Positions 1 through 8,635 of a stretch of DNA of 41,221 nucleotides are shown here, piece by piece; positions within the stretch are counted from its first letter, which is position 1; each line of letters starts with the position of its first letter. The stretch comes from Chlorobiaceae bacterium. GTDB taxonomy: Bacteria > Bacteroidota > Chlorobiia > Chlorobiales > Chlorobiaceae. Below the pieces are notes generated by a model. That model did not search any database. It was not told where the DNA came from and saw nothing but the letters and a program-made list of their open reading frames with translations. The stretch lies in the NCBI GenBank assembly GCA_016931495.1, contig JAFGER010000008.1:1-41221 (forward strand), given 5' to 3'. The position numbers and the translations under genes are program-made.

Positions 1-113
1 AAGCCTCTCTTTTACGGCTCTTTTTTCAGTCGGAGACTGGCATGCCTGACAGAGAACCAGACAGACAGAAAGCGTCGGAAACAGCCACCACCTGAAAACC
101 GATTTCCTCTTGT

Positions 114-1196
114 TCATCGCTCTTTTCCTTCGTTTTGCGATTCATTTACCAGAGAAAGCAGTTCATCCAGGCTTTCCTTCTCGACCGGCCTGCAACCCTC
201 GCCGGAGACGTACTTCCACTTGTGCTCGCCGTTCAGGGTTTCAATCTCGATATGCCTGATGTCCGATGCCCCGGGTATAACCATGCAGCCGGCTCTTTCG
301 AGCGCCCGCTGCGTCCAGTATGCCGTTATACCCTCGCCGACAAGACCAATCTGCCTTACGCCTTCGCGACTGAAGCGGAACGAGCCGGAAAACGGATCGA
401 ACTCGAACCCGTTCCGCTTGAAAGCGTGTTCGAGATGGCCGTCGAGCACGAGTGATTCGGGAATGGCGGCAACCATTGCCGATGAAGAGCCTCCCGAAGG
501 ATTCATCAGCCAGATCCTGTCGGCAGCCTGAAGGGCGAGATCGAGTTCGTGGGTGGAAAGCACAACCGCTTTCCCCTGTTCCTTTGCAAGCGTTTTCAGA
601 AGCTTTATGATTTCGAGCCGGTTCGGCAGATCGAGATGCGCTGTCGGCTCATCGAGCAGAATCACGGGCGTATCCTGCGCGATGGCCCGCGCGATCATCA
701 CCTTCTGGCGCTCGCCGTCGCTCAGCTCACCGATATGCCGGTGGGCGAACGCCCGCGTTCCGGTGGTTTCGATAGCCCGTCGCACCACCTCCTCATCCGC
801 GTCGCTCAGCTTGCCCATCCAGCCGGTGTAGGGGTAACGGCCAAGCGCCACCAGCGCATAGACCGACATATTGCCCGTCATGACCCGGTCGGTCAAAACG
901 AGGCTCAACAACTTCGCCGTCTCTTTCGGATGCAGCCCGGCCATCTCACACCCCTTGAGGAGCACCGATCCCGAAAGGGGCTGCTGCACTCCGGCCAGCG
1001 TGCGCATCAGGGTCGATTTCCCCGAACCGTTCGGCCCCAACAGACAGACCAGTTCGCCCGGCGCGAGATCGAGGTCGAGGCCGCCCGCAACGACTTTGGA
1101 GGCCGGATGCGACGGCTTGCGCCGGGCAATGAACTCCCGCCGTCGCAAGCGATAACCGATGGCGAGGTTGCGGGTCTGTATCATGCTGTCGTTCAT
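114..1196 (-). CDS. btuD: Cobalamin/iron-complex type ABC transporter ATPase
   Basis: Cytoplasmic ATPase of a type II ABC importer, here probably for corrinoids. The protein (360 aa) has Walker A GPNGSGKST, signature LSDGERQKVMIARAIAQ, Walker B VILLDEP and switch histidine VVLSTHELD, so it should hydrolyse ATP. About 90 residues follow the nucleotide-binding domain (FRFSREGVRQIGLVGEG onward), longer than a minimal BtuD/FepC; this tail may be regulatory. I chose the ATG at 1194-1196, which overlaps the permease stop as ATGA; the open frame continues upstream only as an arginine-rich shadow of the permease gene. It is last in the riboswitch-headed operon. Cobalamin as substrate is inferred from the riboswitch; the sequence alone would also fit haem or siderophore transport. 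Confidence 0.85.
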   Translation of the reverse strand: MNDSMIQTRNLAIGYRLRRREFIARRKPSHPASKVVAGGLDLDLAPGELVCLLGPNGSGKSTLMRTLAGVQQPLSGSVLLKGCEMAGLHPKETAKLLSLVLTDRVMTGNMSVYALVALGRYPYTGWMGKLSDADEEVVRRAIETTGTRAFAHRHIGELSDGERQKVMIARAIAQDTPVILLDEPTAHLDLPNRLEIIKLLKTLAKEQGKAVVLSTHELDLALQAADRIWLMNPSGGSSSAMVAAIPESLVLDGHLEHAFKRNGFEFDPFSGSFRFSREGVRQIGLVGEGITAYWTQRALERAGCMVIPGASDIRHIEIETLNGEHKWKYVSGEGCRPVEKESLDELLSLVNESQNEGKER

Positions 1197-2284
1197 GCAA
1201 ATGACGATTTGAGGTTTCGCTGGCGAACGATCACCCAGATGACCACGGGAGAGCCGACCAGAGCGGTCACGGCATTGATCGGAAGCGTGGTCTGCGCGCC
1301 CGGCATCTGCGCGATCACGTCGCAGACCAGCATCAGAATCGCCCCCATCAGGGTGGCGCTGGGCAAGAGGAAGCGGTGATCGGAGGTGTTGAGGATGGAG
1401 CGGGCCATGTGCGGCACGGCGATGCCGATGAAGCCGATCGGGCCGCAAAATCCGGTGACGCTTCCGGCCAGGAGGCTGGTGGCCAGAATCACGAACAGGC
1501 GAATGGAGAAGGTGCCCATGCCGAGGCTCCGGGCGTAGCTTTCGCCAAGCAGCATGACGTTGAGCGGCTTGGAGGCCGCGAACGAAATCAGGAGGCCGAC
1601 GCCCACGACGACAGAAAGCACCGCAAGCTGCGAGCCGAACACGCCACCGAGGCTGCCGAAGGTCCAGATCAGGTAGTCCTGGATCTGTTCGGGAGCGCTG
1701 AAGTACTGCCAGACGCTGATGACCGAGATGGTGATGTTGCCCACCATGATGCCGACGACGAGCAGCACGACGTTGTCCTTGATCCGCACGGCAACCGCCA
1801 GCACCACGAGCAGGATGGCCATCGCCCCGAGCGAGGCGGCCAGGACAACAAGCCAGCTTCCGCCGAGGCCGAGCTGACGGATAGCGAAAGCGTTGGCCGC
1901 GCCGCCGCTCGCCAGCATCACCACCGCAACGCCGAGGCTCGCGCCCGCCGAGATGCCGAGCACCGACGGCCCGGCAAGCGGATTGCGGAACAGCGTCTGC
2001 ATCTGGAGTCCGCTGACCGAGAGCGCCGCTCCGGCAATCACCGCCGTAATCGCCTTCGGTAGCCTGATCGTCGTCACGATCTTCTCCCAGGCCACCGGCT
2101 CCTGATCGCTTCCGAACAGAATCGCCACGACGCTTTTCAGCGGAATCGACACCGAGCCGAGCGCGATGTCGAGCATGAAGAGCAGCACGAGCAAAAACAG
2201 CATGAAGAGGATCATCCCGCTTTTCGGCACGAGCGATGGCCATGGATGGGCCGGGGCGCGAAGTTCTGAAACCGTGTTGCTCAT
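1193..2284 (-). CDS. btuC: BtuC/FecCD-family ABC permease
   Basis: Inner-membrane permease of 363 aa, the normal size for the BtuC/FecCD family, which forms a homodimer of about ten helices per subunit. The sequence is a series of hydrophobic segments, with the family regions SGLQMQTLFRNPLAGPSVLG (about 107-126) and GFCGPIGFIGIAVPHMAR (about 277-294). It starts 1 bp after the binding-protein stop and its stop overlaps the ATPase start, so the three subunits are translationally coupled. Substrate assignment to cobalamin rests on the upstream riboswitch. Confidence 0.88.
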   Translation of the reverse strand: MSNTVSELRAPAHPWPSLVPKSGMILFMLFLLVLLFMLDIALGSVSIPLKSVVAILFGSDQEPVAWEKIVTTIRLPKAITAVIAGAALSVSGLQMQTLFRNPLAGPSVLGISAGASLGVAVVMLASGGAANAFAIRQLGLGGSWLVVLAASLGAMAILLVVLAVAVRIKDNVVLLVVGIMVGNITISVISVWQYFSAPEQIQDYLIWTFGSLGGVFGSQLAVLSVVVGVGLLISFAASKPLNVMLLGESYARSLGMGTFSIRLFVILATSLLAGSVTGFCGPIGFIGIAVPHMARSILNTSDHRFLLPSATLMGAILMLVCDVIAQMPGAQTTLPINAVTALVGSPVVIWVIVRQRNLKSSFA

Positions 2285-2285
2285 G

Positions 2286-3497
2286 CTACTTCACCTCCCG
2301 GTAAAAGGTGAACTCCCCCTCGCTGATGCCGTGAGCGCGAAGCAGCCCCGGATGCACAATCATCACCAGATCTTTCAGAATCAGATCGGGCCTGACCACG
2401 CCGAACTCCCAGTAGGCATTGCCACCCGCCGCGTTGAGCTGCCGGTTGTTGTTCCAGACGCGCCGCTCTTTTACCGACCGCATCTGGCCGAAGCGGGAAT
2501 CGACCGCGACCAGCTCGTCGAGGGTCGAAGCGGTTCCGGTATTCAGCCAGTAGTCGGCTTCGAGCGCCACCGGCCAGACCGCCTCGATGGTGAGCGGCAC
2601 GCTTCCGGTTCCCGCCAGATCACGCCAGTGGTACGAGGCCCCAGCGTCCCGGAGCATGGCCGCCACGTAGCTACCGCCCGCCGGGACATACCACGAATCT
2701 TTTACCGGCAGGCCGGTCAGCACGGTCGGGCGGTTTGGCAGATTCCGGGAAAGCGCGGCGATCTTCAGGTACGAAGATTCAATCGCGGCAAAACGCTCAC
2801 GGGCAAGCTCCTCCTTGCCGAGCAGCGCGCCGAAAAGCTTCACCCACTCCGCCCGCCCAAGCGGCGAAGACTCCAGCCAGTCGGCCACCACAAGCACCGG
2901 CACGCCCATCTGCCGAAGCGCCTGGTAACCGGATTTGCGGGATGGGGGCAGAACGGGAACGCAAACAATATCCGGATCGAGCGCCAGAACCGCTTCCTGA
3001 TCGGGGCTGAACGGCATACCGATCTCCGTGATTTTCCCCGCCGCTATCCGCTGCCTTACCGACGGCGTATTGACCATCTCCGTGCGTGAGACTCCGGCAA
3101 TGCAGCCGCTTTGGCCAAGCAGATCGATAAAGCCGATATGCGTGGTTGAAAATACGGCAACCCGCCTGACCGGCGTGTGAATGACCGTGTAACCGGCAAA
3201 ACCCGATGGCTGAGGCTTGCCCTCCGGAAGCAGAAGGTATCGAAGCGTATCAGGGTAAGCTTCCTGACCGGCCATGACCTCCAGCACTGTAGCCTCACCC
3301 CGGCGGAAAAGCCTGAATCGTCGGGCATACTCGATAGTGTTCCGAAGAGAATCCGGCGCGAACGCCACGCTCTCCGAATGCTTTTTCCCTTCGGAAGGCG
3401 TGCCGCATCCCGCGAGCAATGCCGCCTGCAACAGGATGACGCCAAGAACCGGCAGCGCACCCAAACAACGGATGCTTCTGTAGAATCGCTTCATCAC
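2286..3497 (-). CDS. btuF: Periplasmic corrinoid/iron-complex binding lipoprotein
   Basis: Substrate-binding protein of 403 aa. The N-terminus (MMKRFYRSIRC, then a hydrophobic stretch) ends in the lipobox LLAGC, so it should be lipid-anchored. The body has the two-lobe class III binding-protein pattern: RRVAVFSTTHIGFIDLLG, EAVLALDPDIVCVPVL, and the C-lobe TVLTGLPVKDSWYVPAGGS. It is longer than E. coli BtuF (about 266 aa), mainly through an N-terminal insert of roughly 90 residues before the first Rossmann lobe. It should deliver ligand from the TonB receptor to the permease encoded next. Ligand identity is inferred from the riboswitch. Confidence 0.82.
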   Translation of the reverse strand: MMKRFYRSIRCLGALPVLGVILLQAALLAGCGTPSEGKKHSESVAFAPDSLRNTIEYARRFRLFRRGEATVLEVMAGQEAYPDTLRYLLLPEGKPQPSGFAGYTVIHTPVRRVAVFSTTHIGFIDLLGQSGCIAGVSRTEMVNTPSVRQRIAAGKITEIGMPFSPDQEAVLALDPDIVCVPVLPPSRKSGYQALRQMGVPVLVVADWLESSPLGRAEWVKLFGALLGKEELARERFAAIESSYLKIAALSRNLPNRPTVLTGLPVKDSWYVPAGGSYVAAMLRDAGASYHWRDLAGTGSVPLTIEAVWPVALEADYWLNTGTASTLDELVAVDSRFGQMRSVKERRVWNNNRQLNAAGGNAYWEFGVVRPDLILKDLVMIVHPGLLRAHGISEGEFTFYREVK

Positions 3498-3500
3498 CGG

Positions 3501-3806
3501 TCAGTCGAGATATTCAACAAACTGCTCGAACTCCTCACGCGGAGGAAAAGAGATCGCACCTGCCGCGCACTCCCTCTCACAAGCAGAACACAGTACAATG
3601 CACCGGTAGGGATTGGCCACCTGCATTTTCGGCCGCCGGCGCAGCCCTTCTTCCACAGGCCCGGATGCGAAGACCTCCTTCGGACAGAAATCGTAACAGG
3701 AACTGCAACTGTTGCACAATTCAGGATCGATCACGGGATACCATGCGATCTGTTCGCGGGGGACAGTCAGTCGCCGTTTTCTTCTTTCACTTTTGCCGTT
3801 CATCAT
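3501..3806 (-). CDS. Small 2x[4Fe-4S] ferredoxin-like protein in the B12 operon
   Basis: A 101-aa protein with two iron-sulfur motifs: CNSCSSCYDFCP, a canonical CxxCxxCxxxCP, and CIVLCSACEREC, a looser CxxxCxxCxxxC. A basic N-terminus (KSERRKRR) precedes the cluster domain, and there is no signal peptide, so a cytoplasmic electron-transfer role is likely. The frame is open to a GTG at 3849-3851, but I prefer the ATG pair at 3801-3806; neither has a strong Shine-Dalgarno. It lies between the receptor and binding-protein genes and ends 3 bp before the latter. A role such as reducing the cobalt of an imported corrinoid is inference from position only. Confidence 0.75.
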   Translation of the reverse strand: MMNGKSERRKRRLTVPREQIAWYPVIDPELCNSCSSCYDFCPKEVFASGPVEEGLRRRPKMQVANPYRCIVLCSACERECAAGAISFPPREEFEQFVEYLD

Positions 3807-3883
3807 GAACTCTGGTCTTGATAATTTCGCCAGCCCTCCAGCCACAACCACACCATGGCAGGAGGCACTGACAGAGAAACAAA

Positions 3884-5788
3884 TCAGAATGAAACCGCGT
3901 ACCCGACCCGGACAAGCCGCCCCGGATCGTAATAAGCATAACGGCTGGTTGCCGATTCAATCAGGTTACCTGTTGTCTGAATCTCGGTATCGAACAGATT
4001 TTCAACAGCGACCGTGACATTGCCAAGCCCTGCTTTTACCCGCCCGGAAAGATCGAAAGCGGTATAATTGTCAAGATTGTCCTGACGGCCGGCAAGTATC
4101 CGGCATTTCAGGTCGAGACCGAAGGGTGTCGAGGTATAGGCGATGCCGAAGGTATTCTGGAATTTTGGACCCGGCTGGTACTTTTCTCCATAGATATCTT
4201 CCGACACAGGATCCGCCCAGTACCCAGCGGCCGATAGCGAGATCCTGCCGGGAAACCCTTCCTCGTCATAAAACGGACGCAGCCCCAACTCCCATTCAAT
4301 GCCTTTCGAACCGTATGCTCCAGCGTTGAAATACTTATACGGCTTGCCATGCATGCGGTCGATCTGGATTTTGTCGTCATAGGTCATCCAGAATCCGGAG
4401 ACCCTTGCCGAAGCGCAATCGCAGTTCCACTTGACCCCGGTCTCGTAACTCCAGCCCGATTCCGGCTTGAGATCGGGATTTCCTTTTATGGTTTTGCTGT
4501 CATAGTAAAGCTGTGTAAACGTCGGCACCTGAAATGCCTTGCCAGCATTGGCAAACAGGCTGAGATCGTCCGACGCTTTCCACGTAATACCCGCACTTGG
4601 CAGAAAGACGTTATGATCAGTTGTTTCCGCCTCGTTGTCGATGAACTGCTCCCGCCCGCCAAGCGTCAGGATGACGCCGTCGCCAAAACGCTTTTTCAGT
4701 TCGGCAAAGAGTCCGTAATCGTCTCGCGACTTCTCGCCATAGATGTTGGAATATTCGGCGTAGCGATGCACATAGTCGGCACCTACGGTCAATTCAAAAC
4801 CGTGCGAAAAAAGAAAACGGTAATCGGTCTCGGCGCCGTAGTTGTAATTCAGACGTTCGACCTCCGCATCGAATACATCATCGACATAATCGGTCTGGAT
4901 GCGGTTGTCGTGCATACCGAACAGCTTTGCCTTGAACACCTCAGTTTCATAGCGAATATTGAGAAAATGAAAATCGCTCTGCTGATCGGTGCGTTCGACC
5001 TTACCTGAATCGTAACGATCGATGAACCCCGTTTCGTAACCGGCATACTGATAATCGATGTAGGTATTGGCAAACGGCGACACGTTGAGGTTGAACATGT
5101 ACCGGTCGGTCTCGTCGAGGGCATTGGTATAGTTGCTGCTGAACTGGCGGCCGACATTGTCAAGCTCACCCATATGCTGGTAACGGAAACCGATATTGAC
5201 ACCCGGCAGATTGACACTCACGCCGTGGTTCATCCACGACTCGTTACCGAATTCAACCGAAGCGGTTGCCGATGTTGTATCGGTTGGTTTCTTTGTAACG
5301 ATATTGATCACGCCAGACATGGCATCCGCGCCATACAGCGTCGAGGCTGCTCCTTTGAGCACCTCGATCCTCTCGATCTGGTCAACGGAAATAGCACTGA
5401 GATCATACCCTTTCGAAGCGGCCTGCTGGACAGGCATACCGTTGACGAGAATGAGTTCCCCATCGGCCATACCCCTGATGTAGAGTGCGCTGTTCATGCC
5501 GAGCTTGTTGATACCAAGGGGAGCGAGAGACTTGTACCCGAGACCGCCTATCCGCGAGAGCGCTTCGATGGCGTTTGTTGCGCCAGTCTTTTTCAGTTTT
5601 TCGCTGTCTGCGACGGTTACGAACCGGGAGCTTTCCTTTTCCTTTACAGAAAAACGGCTACCGGTCACCACCAGCTCATCTGCCACATAACCCAGCGCCA
5701 GTTGATCGGCGCCTGAGGGAGAGGCGGCGGGTGCAGTACTGGCGCAAACCATACATGCGGCCAGAAACGCTAAAGTTTTTTTTGTCAT
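3884..5788 (-). CDS. btuB: TonB-dependent outer-membrane receptor (BtuB-like)
   Basis: A 634-aa outer-membrane gated channel. It has a signal peptide (MTKKTLAFLAACMVCAST, likely cleavage near residue 22), then a TonB box DELVVTGSRF at about 38-47. The plug domain contains LYIRGMADGELILVNGMPV and STLYGADAMSGVINIVTKK. The rest is an aromatic-rich beta-barrel ending RLVRVGYAVSF with a terminal Phe, as expected for BAM recognition. Size matches BtuB (about 600 aa). It is the first gene after the cobalamin riboswitch. The 281 bp between start and aptamer would hold the expression platform; I could not pick out a clear terminator or ribosome-binding-site sequestrator there. Confidence 0.9.
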   Translation of the reverse strand: MTKKTLAFLAACMVCASTAPAASPSGADQLALGYVADELVVTGSRFSVKEKESSRFVTVADSEKLKKTGATNAIEALSRIGGLGYKSLAPLGINKLGMNSALYIRGMADGELILVNGMPVQQAASKGYDLSAISVDQIERIEVLKGAASTLYGADAMSGVINIVTKKPTDTTSATASVEFGNESWMNHGVSVNLPGVNIGFRYQHMGELDNVGRQFSSNYTNALDETDRYMFNLNVSPFANTYIDYQYAGYETGFIDRYDSGKVERTDQQSDFHFLNIRYETEVFKAKLFGMHDNRIQTDYVDDVFDAEVERLNYNYGAETDYRFLFSHGFELTVGADYVHRYAEYSNIYGEKSRDDYGLFAELKKRFGDGVILTLGGREQFIDNEAETTDHNVFLPSAGITWKASDDLSLFANAGKAFQVPTFTQLYYDSKTIKGNPDLKPESGWSYETGVKWNCDCASARVSGFWMTYDDKIQIDRMHGKPYKYFNAGAYGSKGIEWELGLRPFYDEEGFPGRISLSAAGYWADPVSEDIYGEKYQPGPKFQNTFGIAYTSTPFGLDLKCRILAGRQDNLDNYTAFDLSGRVKAGLGNVTVAVENLFDTEIQTTGNLIESATSRYAYYDPGRLVRVGYAVSF

Positions 5789-6069
5789 TGACTTACTGCT
5801 ATCTGTCAGTTACTGAAAAATGATGAACTGACTATCAGGATTGTCAGGGGGAGGCAAAAGAAGAGGCCTGACGACAAGCGCCGTAAAACCGCAGCAATCA
5901 AAACAGAAGCACGCCCGAAACTGGCTGACGCAACCGGAAGCAAGGCTCAAGCCTTACTACAGTTGCCTGCCTGATGAACAGGTGTCGAAACGACGAATGG
6001 ATGAAGCACGGTTTTCACATGAATCTTTGCCTGAGACTATAAACCCGTAGTCCGTTATTTGTGCAAATG

Positions 6070-6287
6070 CATGACTGGCAGGTCTCCTGACTTTGACGGC
6101 ATCGAGCGCCTTCAGACCTTCCCGCAGTTTTCCGTGGAGGAAAACCGGCAGTGACCTGAAAGCCCGCCTTGCGGATCCGTGTGGCCACGGAATCTGCCCG
6201 GCGGTTAACCGTTGTACAGTTGCGGGTACAGTGTACGAATCTCACGTACTTCCCTATTCTCCGGCTTTTAAACCGGCACCTGTCATG
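6070..6287 (-). promoter_or_regulatory. Cobalamin (AdoCbl) riboswitch aptamer
   Basis: Reading the minus strand, the conserved cobalamin-aptamer blocks appear in order: AGGTGCC near the 5' end, GGGAAG, ACCCGCAACTGTAC, GTCACTGCC, and the B12 box AGTCAGGAGACCTGCC (plus-strand 6077-6092). The ends close as P1: CATGAC at 6282-6287 pairs perfectly with GTCATG at 6070-6075. The length (218 nt) is normal for the class. It sits upstream of the TonB receptor gene in the same direction and presumably shuts off the uptake operon when adenosylcobalamin is plentiful. Confidence 0.95.
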
Positions 6288-6465
6288 GCGAGAAAGAACT
6301 TGTTAATGGCCCTAAATACCGAATCTTTAGCTGATTTGCAAACGCTCAGATGAAATGGTAAACCAGGAATGTGAACCTCAGCAGAGCAGAAAACGCTCTT
6401 GATCCTGTCAATGAAGAATACCTTCGCACCAGTGGTACAGCCAGCACCCGATCCGGAATTCTCGA

Positions 6466-7116
6466 TTATTCCCCGATCTTCAGGAACCGGCAGTACGTCG
6501 CCCGTGAAATCTTCAGGGTGCTGCATATCTCCCCGCCTCCCCGCACCTCTCCCGTCTTCTGCCGCGACTCATCGAGAGCCTGCTTTCGCACGTGCCGGGC
6601 GGTGCCGGATTGCGTCCAGATCGGCACGGCTTCCCCGATGATTTGCCGCTCGCTGATCGGGCCGAAATACCTCGAATCGAAGCTACAGGAAGATGGATTG
6701 AGGACGGCGACTTCTGCATTTTGAAGCCGTCGGTTGATCGAAAAAACGGGCAGCGGCTGGCCGGTTCGATCAACGGTTTCAACCGCCCCGAAGTCCACGT
6801 AATTGACGAAACATCGACCGGTTTTCGTGCTCAGAAGATCACCGTTTGTACCGGCAATCGGCTTGATGAGAAACGCGCCGTCTGGAAGCCATCGGCGTTG
6901 TCTGACCAGAGCTTTGACCGATTCGGGAACCGGAAAAACTACCAGATCACCACGTTCATAATCCGGTTTTTGGACGACCAGATAGAGGCCGTGTGGAAGG
7001 CTGTCCGTGGCGTTGTAGATGATAACCGGGCGGGCAAAAATGGTCGCGCCAAGAGCGAAAAGGCCGGTCACGAACAGGGCGAAAAACAGCCCGCGAAAGG
7101 CGCTTAGCTTTGGCAT
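6466..7116 (-). CDS. traF: TraF-type S26 signal peptidase (conjugal transfer maturation protease)
   Basis: A 216-aa membrane-anchored serine protease of the S26C family (TraF/LepB-like), which on conjugative plasmids matures the pilin. One N-terminal transmembrane segment (LFFALFVTGLFALGATIFA) precedes the catalytic serine in NATDSLPHGLY. The catalytic lysine lies in AFLIKPIAG, and the downstream box SRYFGPIS matches the family. I chose the ATG at 7114-7116, giving a 13-bp overlap with parA; the longer frame upstream is antisense-like shadow. Without other transfer genes it is probably a leftover of a mobile element. Confidence 0.82.
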   Translation of the reverse strand: MPKLSAFRGLFFALFVTGLFALGATIFARPVIIYNATDSLPHGLYLVVQKPDYERGDLVVFPVPESVKALVRQRRWLPDGAFLIKPIAGTNGDLLSTKTGRCFVNYVDFGAVETVDRTGQPLPVFSINRRLQNAEVAVLNPSSCSFDSRYFGPISERQIIGEAVPIWTQSGTARHVRKQALDESRQKTGEVRGGGEICSTLKISRATYCRFLKIGE

Positions 7117-7679
7117 TCTGTCATCATCTTCAGCATTGCGCTTTCGCTGCATCCACGGCCTTCGAGCATTGCGCTCAGGCGGTGGAAACCGTCGTCCGGA
7201 GCCGTTTCGACTCCGTAGCTCTTCAGCACCTGCTCGGCGTCGCCCTTGAGTCCGCCTCGAACCGGCACCGTGTTGAGCACGGCAAGCGCTTGCGTTTTGG
7301 CGAGCGCCGCGAGGTCGATGGTCGTGGTGATGGCTTTCAGGTCGAGCAAGGATGGACGGCACGCAACCAGCACCAGATCGGCCAGACGAGCGGCGGCAAG
7401 CGCTGCCGATTCGGAGTGCGGAGCGGTGTCGATGATGACGAGCGCCGCTCCGTTTTGGTGCGCTGTCTGGAGGATTTCCGGAAGGCGCGAAGCCTGCGCT
7501 GAGACCACGACCGGAGCGTCGTCCTGACGGAGATCATGCCAGCTCTTGGCGCTTGCCTGGGGATCGATGTCGATCACCGCGCACTGGTGGCCGGAGCGCA
7601 CCGCTGCAACGGCGAGGTTCAGAGCGATGGTGGTTTTTCCGGCTCCGCCTTTCTGGGAGATGACCGCGATGGTTTTCAT
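7104..7679 (-). CDS. parA: ParA-family partition ATPase
   Basis: Walker-type ATPase of 191 aa that binds nucleoid DNA and moves plasmid-like DNA. It starts MKTIAVISQKGGAGKTT (deviant Walker A KGGAGKTT), followed by AVIDIDPQASA (A') and LVIIDTAPH (Walker B). It lacks the N-terminal HTH of long ParAs, so a separate DNA-binding partner is expected. The C-terminus (HRLSAMLEGRGCSESAMLKM) looks slightly shorter than relatives near 210 aa. The ATG at 7677-7679 was chosen because the P-loop begins at once; the upstream extension crosses the 8-bp repeats. The stop overlaps traF by 13 bp. No parB-like gene is visible. Confidence 0.88.
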   Translation of the reverse strand: MKTIAVISQKGGAGKTTIALNLAVAAVRSGHQCAVIDIDPQASAKSWHDLRQDDAPVVVSAQASRLPEILQTAHQNGAALVIIDTAPHSESAALAAARLADLVLVACRPSLLDLKAITTTIDLAALAKTQALAVLNTVPVRGGLKGDAEQVLKSYGVETAPDDGFHRLSAMLEGRGCSESAMLKMMTECQS

Positions 7680-7694
7680 GATGGCACGGTTTCG

Positions 7695-7758
7695 TGTTGA
7701 CTTGATGGCTTGCCAGCACTCCAGCATGTTGACATGCCAGCATGATTGCTTGCCAGCA
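7695..7758. repeat. Eight contiguous 8-bp units upstream of parA (candidate parS/operator)
   Basis: The segment divides without gaps into eight 8-bp units: TGTTGACT, TGATGGCT, TGCCAGCA, CTCCAGCA, TGTTGACA, TGCCAGCA, TGATTGCT, TGCCAGCA. TGCCAGCA occurs three times, and TGTTGAC- and TGAT-GCT twice each, all in register. This lies in the 103-bp gap between the HTH gene and parA, starting 15 bp before the parA ATG, a typical place for a centromere or an autoregulatory operator. Function is inferred from position and phasing. Confidence 0.65.
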
Positions 7759-7782
7759 GGCTGACCTGTTGCTCACGCTGTT

Positions 7783-8133
7783 TCACTGGTGTTTCTTTCT
7801 GCTGGATTTGCGAAGGGTCAGGTAGGTATCGACCGCGCGTTCGATCTCTCCGGGGCCGTCATTCTCCCCCTTTTCAAGCCACTCATTGAGCTTGCGCTCG
7901 GAGAAGTAGAGGCGCTTGGTCTTTTTGATGTAGGGAATCTGGTTGCGCTGGACGAGGCCGTAAATGGTAGGTACGGCAAGCCGCAGGAAAGTCGCGGCTT
8001 CGGCAACGGTAAGGAGTCGGTCTTTCGGTTCGCCGGATGTCAGGACGGTAGCGAGTTCCTGCCGGACGATGATCCGGATCGCCGCCATCAGCCGCTCATC
8101 CGGCGATACCGCGCGTGTCTGGGAATAGTCCAT
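7783..8133 (-). CDS. Excisionase/MerR-like helix-turn-helix protein
   Basis: A 116-aa DNA-binding protein. A single winged-HTH of the excisionase (HTH_17) type lies at about residues 45-95: LLTVAEAATFLRLAVPTIYG, then IPYIKKTKRLYFSERKLNEW. Such proteins direct excision by a tyrosine integrase or repress small operons. The basic C-terminus (TLRKSSRKKHQ) would help DNA contact. I chose the ATG at 8131-8133 over an upstream in-frame ATG at 8217, because the extra 28 residues run through the hairpin at 8191-8224. It could also be the DNA-binding partner of ParA, since it is adjacent and upstream. Confidence 0.75.
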   Translation of the reverse strand: MDYSQTRAVSPDERLMAAIRIIVRQELATVLTSGEPKDRLLTVAEAATFLRLAVPTIYGLVQRNQIPYIKKTKRLYFSERKLNEWLEKGENDGPGEIERAVDTYLTLRKSSRKKHQ

Positions 8134-8190
8134 CGTGCTGAAATCAAGAGTTATCAAACAACATCGATGGAAATCTCGCACAAACAAGTA

Positions 8191-8235
8191 ACCCCGTTCA
8201 ACCACCATGGGGGTCAAACGGGGTATGTTTTTTTT
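8191..8235 (+). terminator. Hairpin with T-tract at the distal end of CRISPR array A
   Basis: ACCCCGTT at 8191-8198 pairs with AACGGGGT at 8217-8224; eight T residues follow at 8228-8235, overlapping the degenerate outer end of the last repeat. On the plus strand this is a classical intrinsic terminator, although no plus-strand gene precedes it. On the minus strand the hairpin follows the array trailer with a weaker T-rich tail and could end the pre-crRNA. Confidence 0.5.
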
Positions 8236-8635
8236 GACATTCGCTATGCGTGCAATGAAATGATAAGAAATAACGAAAAATCCGGCTTCCAGTCTGTATT
8301 TCGCTTATGTCGCAATACGCTATGCGTGCAATGAAATGATAAGCTGCGAGTGGCTTGCCATGAACCGCTCGGCACAAAGAGTCGCAATTCGCTAAGCGTG
8401 CAATGAAATGATAAGTCGCATTCACATTCGGCGCCGGTATTCCATACTTCGCGTGTCGCAATTCGCTATGCGTGCAATGAAATGATAAGTCGCTTACGAT
8501 ACAGCTCTTACCCTATTCGATTTTGAGGTCGCAATTCGCTATGCGTGCAATGAAATGATAAGAATGATGAAGGTATAGTTATTCCTGCTAAATCACCAGA
8601 GTCGCAATTCGCTATGCGTGCAATGAAATGATAAG
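8233..8635 (-). CRISPR. CRISPR array A: 6 repeats, 5 spacers
   Basis: 35-bp repeats at 8233-8267, 8309-8343, 8381-8415, 8455-8489, 8528-8562 and 8601-8635; spacers of 41, 37, 39, 38 and 38 bp. On the plus strand the repeat begins GTCGCAATTCG and ends GAAATGATAAG. The leftmost repeat is degenerate at its outer end, marking the trailer, so the leader is on the right and transcription is leftward. In that sense repeats end in ATTGCGAC, a typical type III 5' handle. The repeat at 8309 carries AATACG as in array B, and the one at 8381 has TAAGCG. Expression would depend on the cas6 and cmr genes elsewhere in the island. Confidence 0.97.

Noticed and set aside
1197-2243. Long upstream extension of the ATPase frame (to 709 aa)
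   Set aside because: It is arginine/histidine-rich shadow sequence of the permease gene in another frame; the ABC domain begins at the ATG at 1194-1196.
7117-7362. Upstream extension of the TraF frame to 298 aa
   Set aside because: The extra part is Arg/Ala-rich shadow of parA; the transmembrane segment and catalytic Ser follow the ATG at 7114-7116.
6466-8232. Left attachment site matching the tRNA-Val 3' end
   Set aside because: I scanned for the T-arm/acceptor sequence and found no convincing copy; a computed search is needed.
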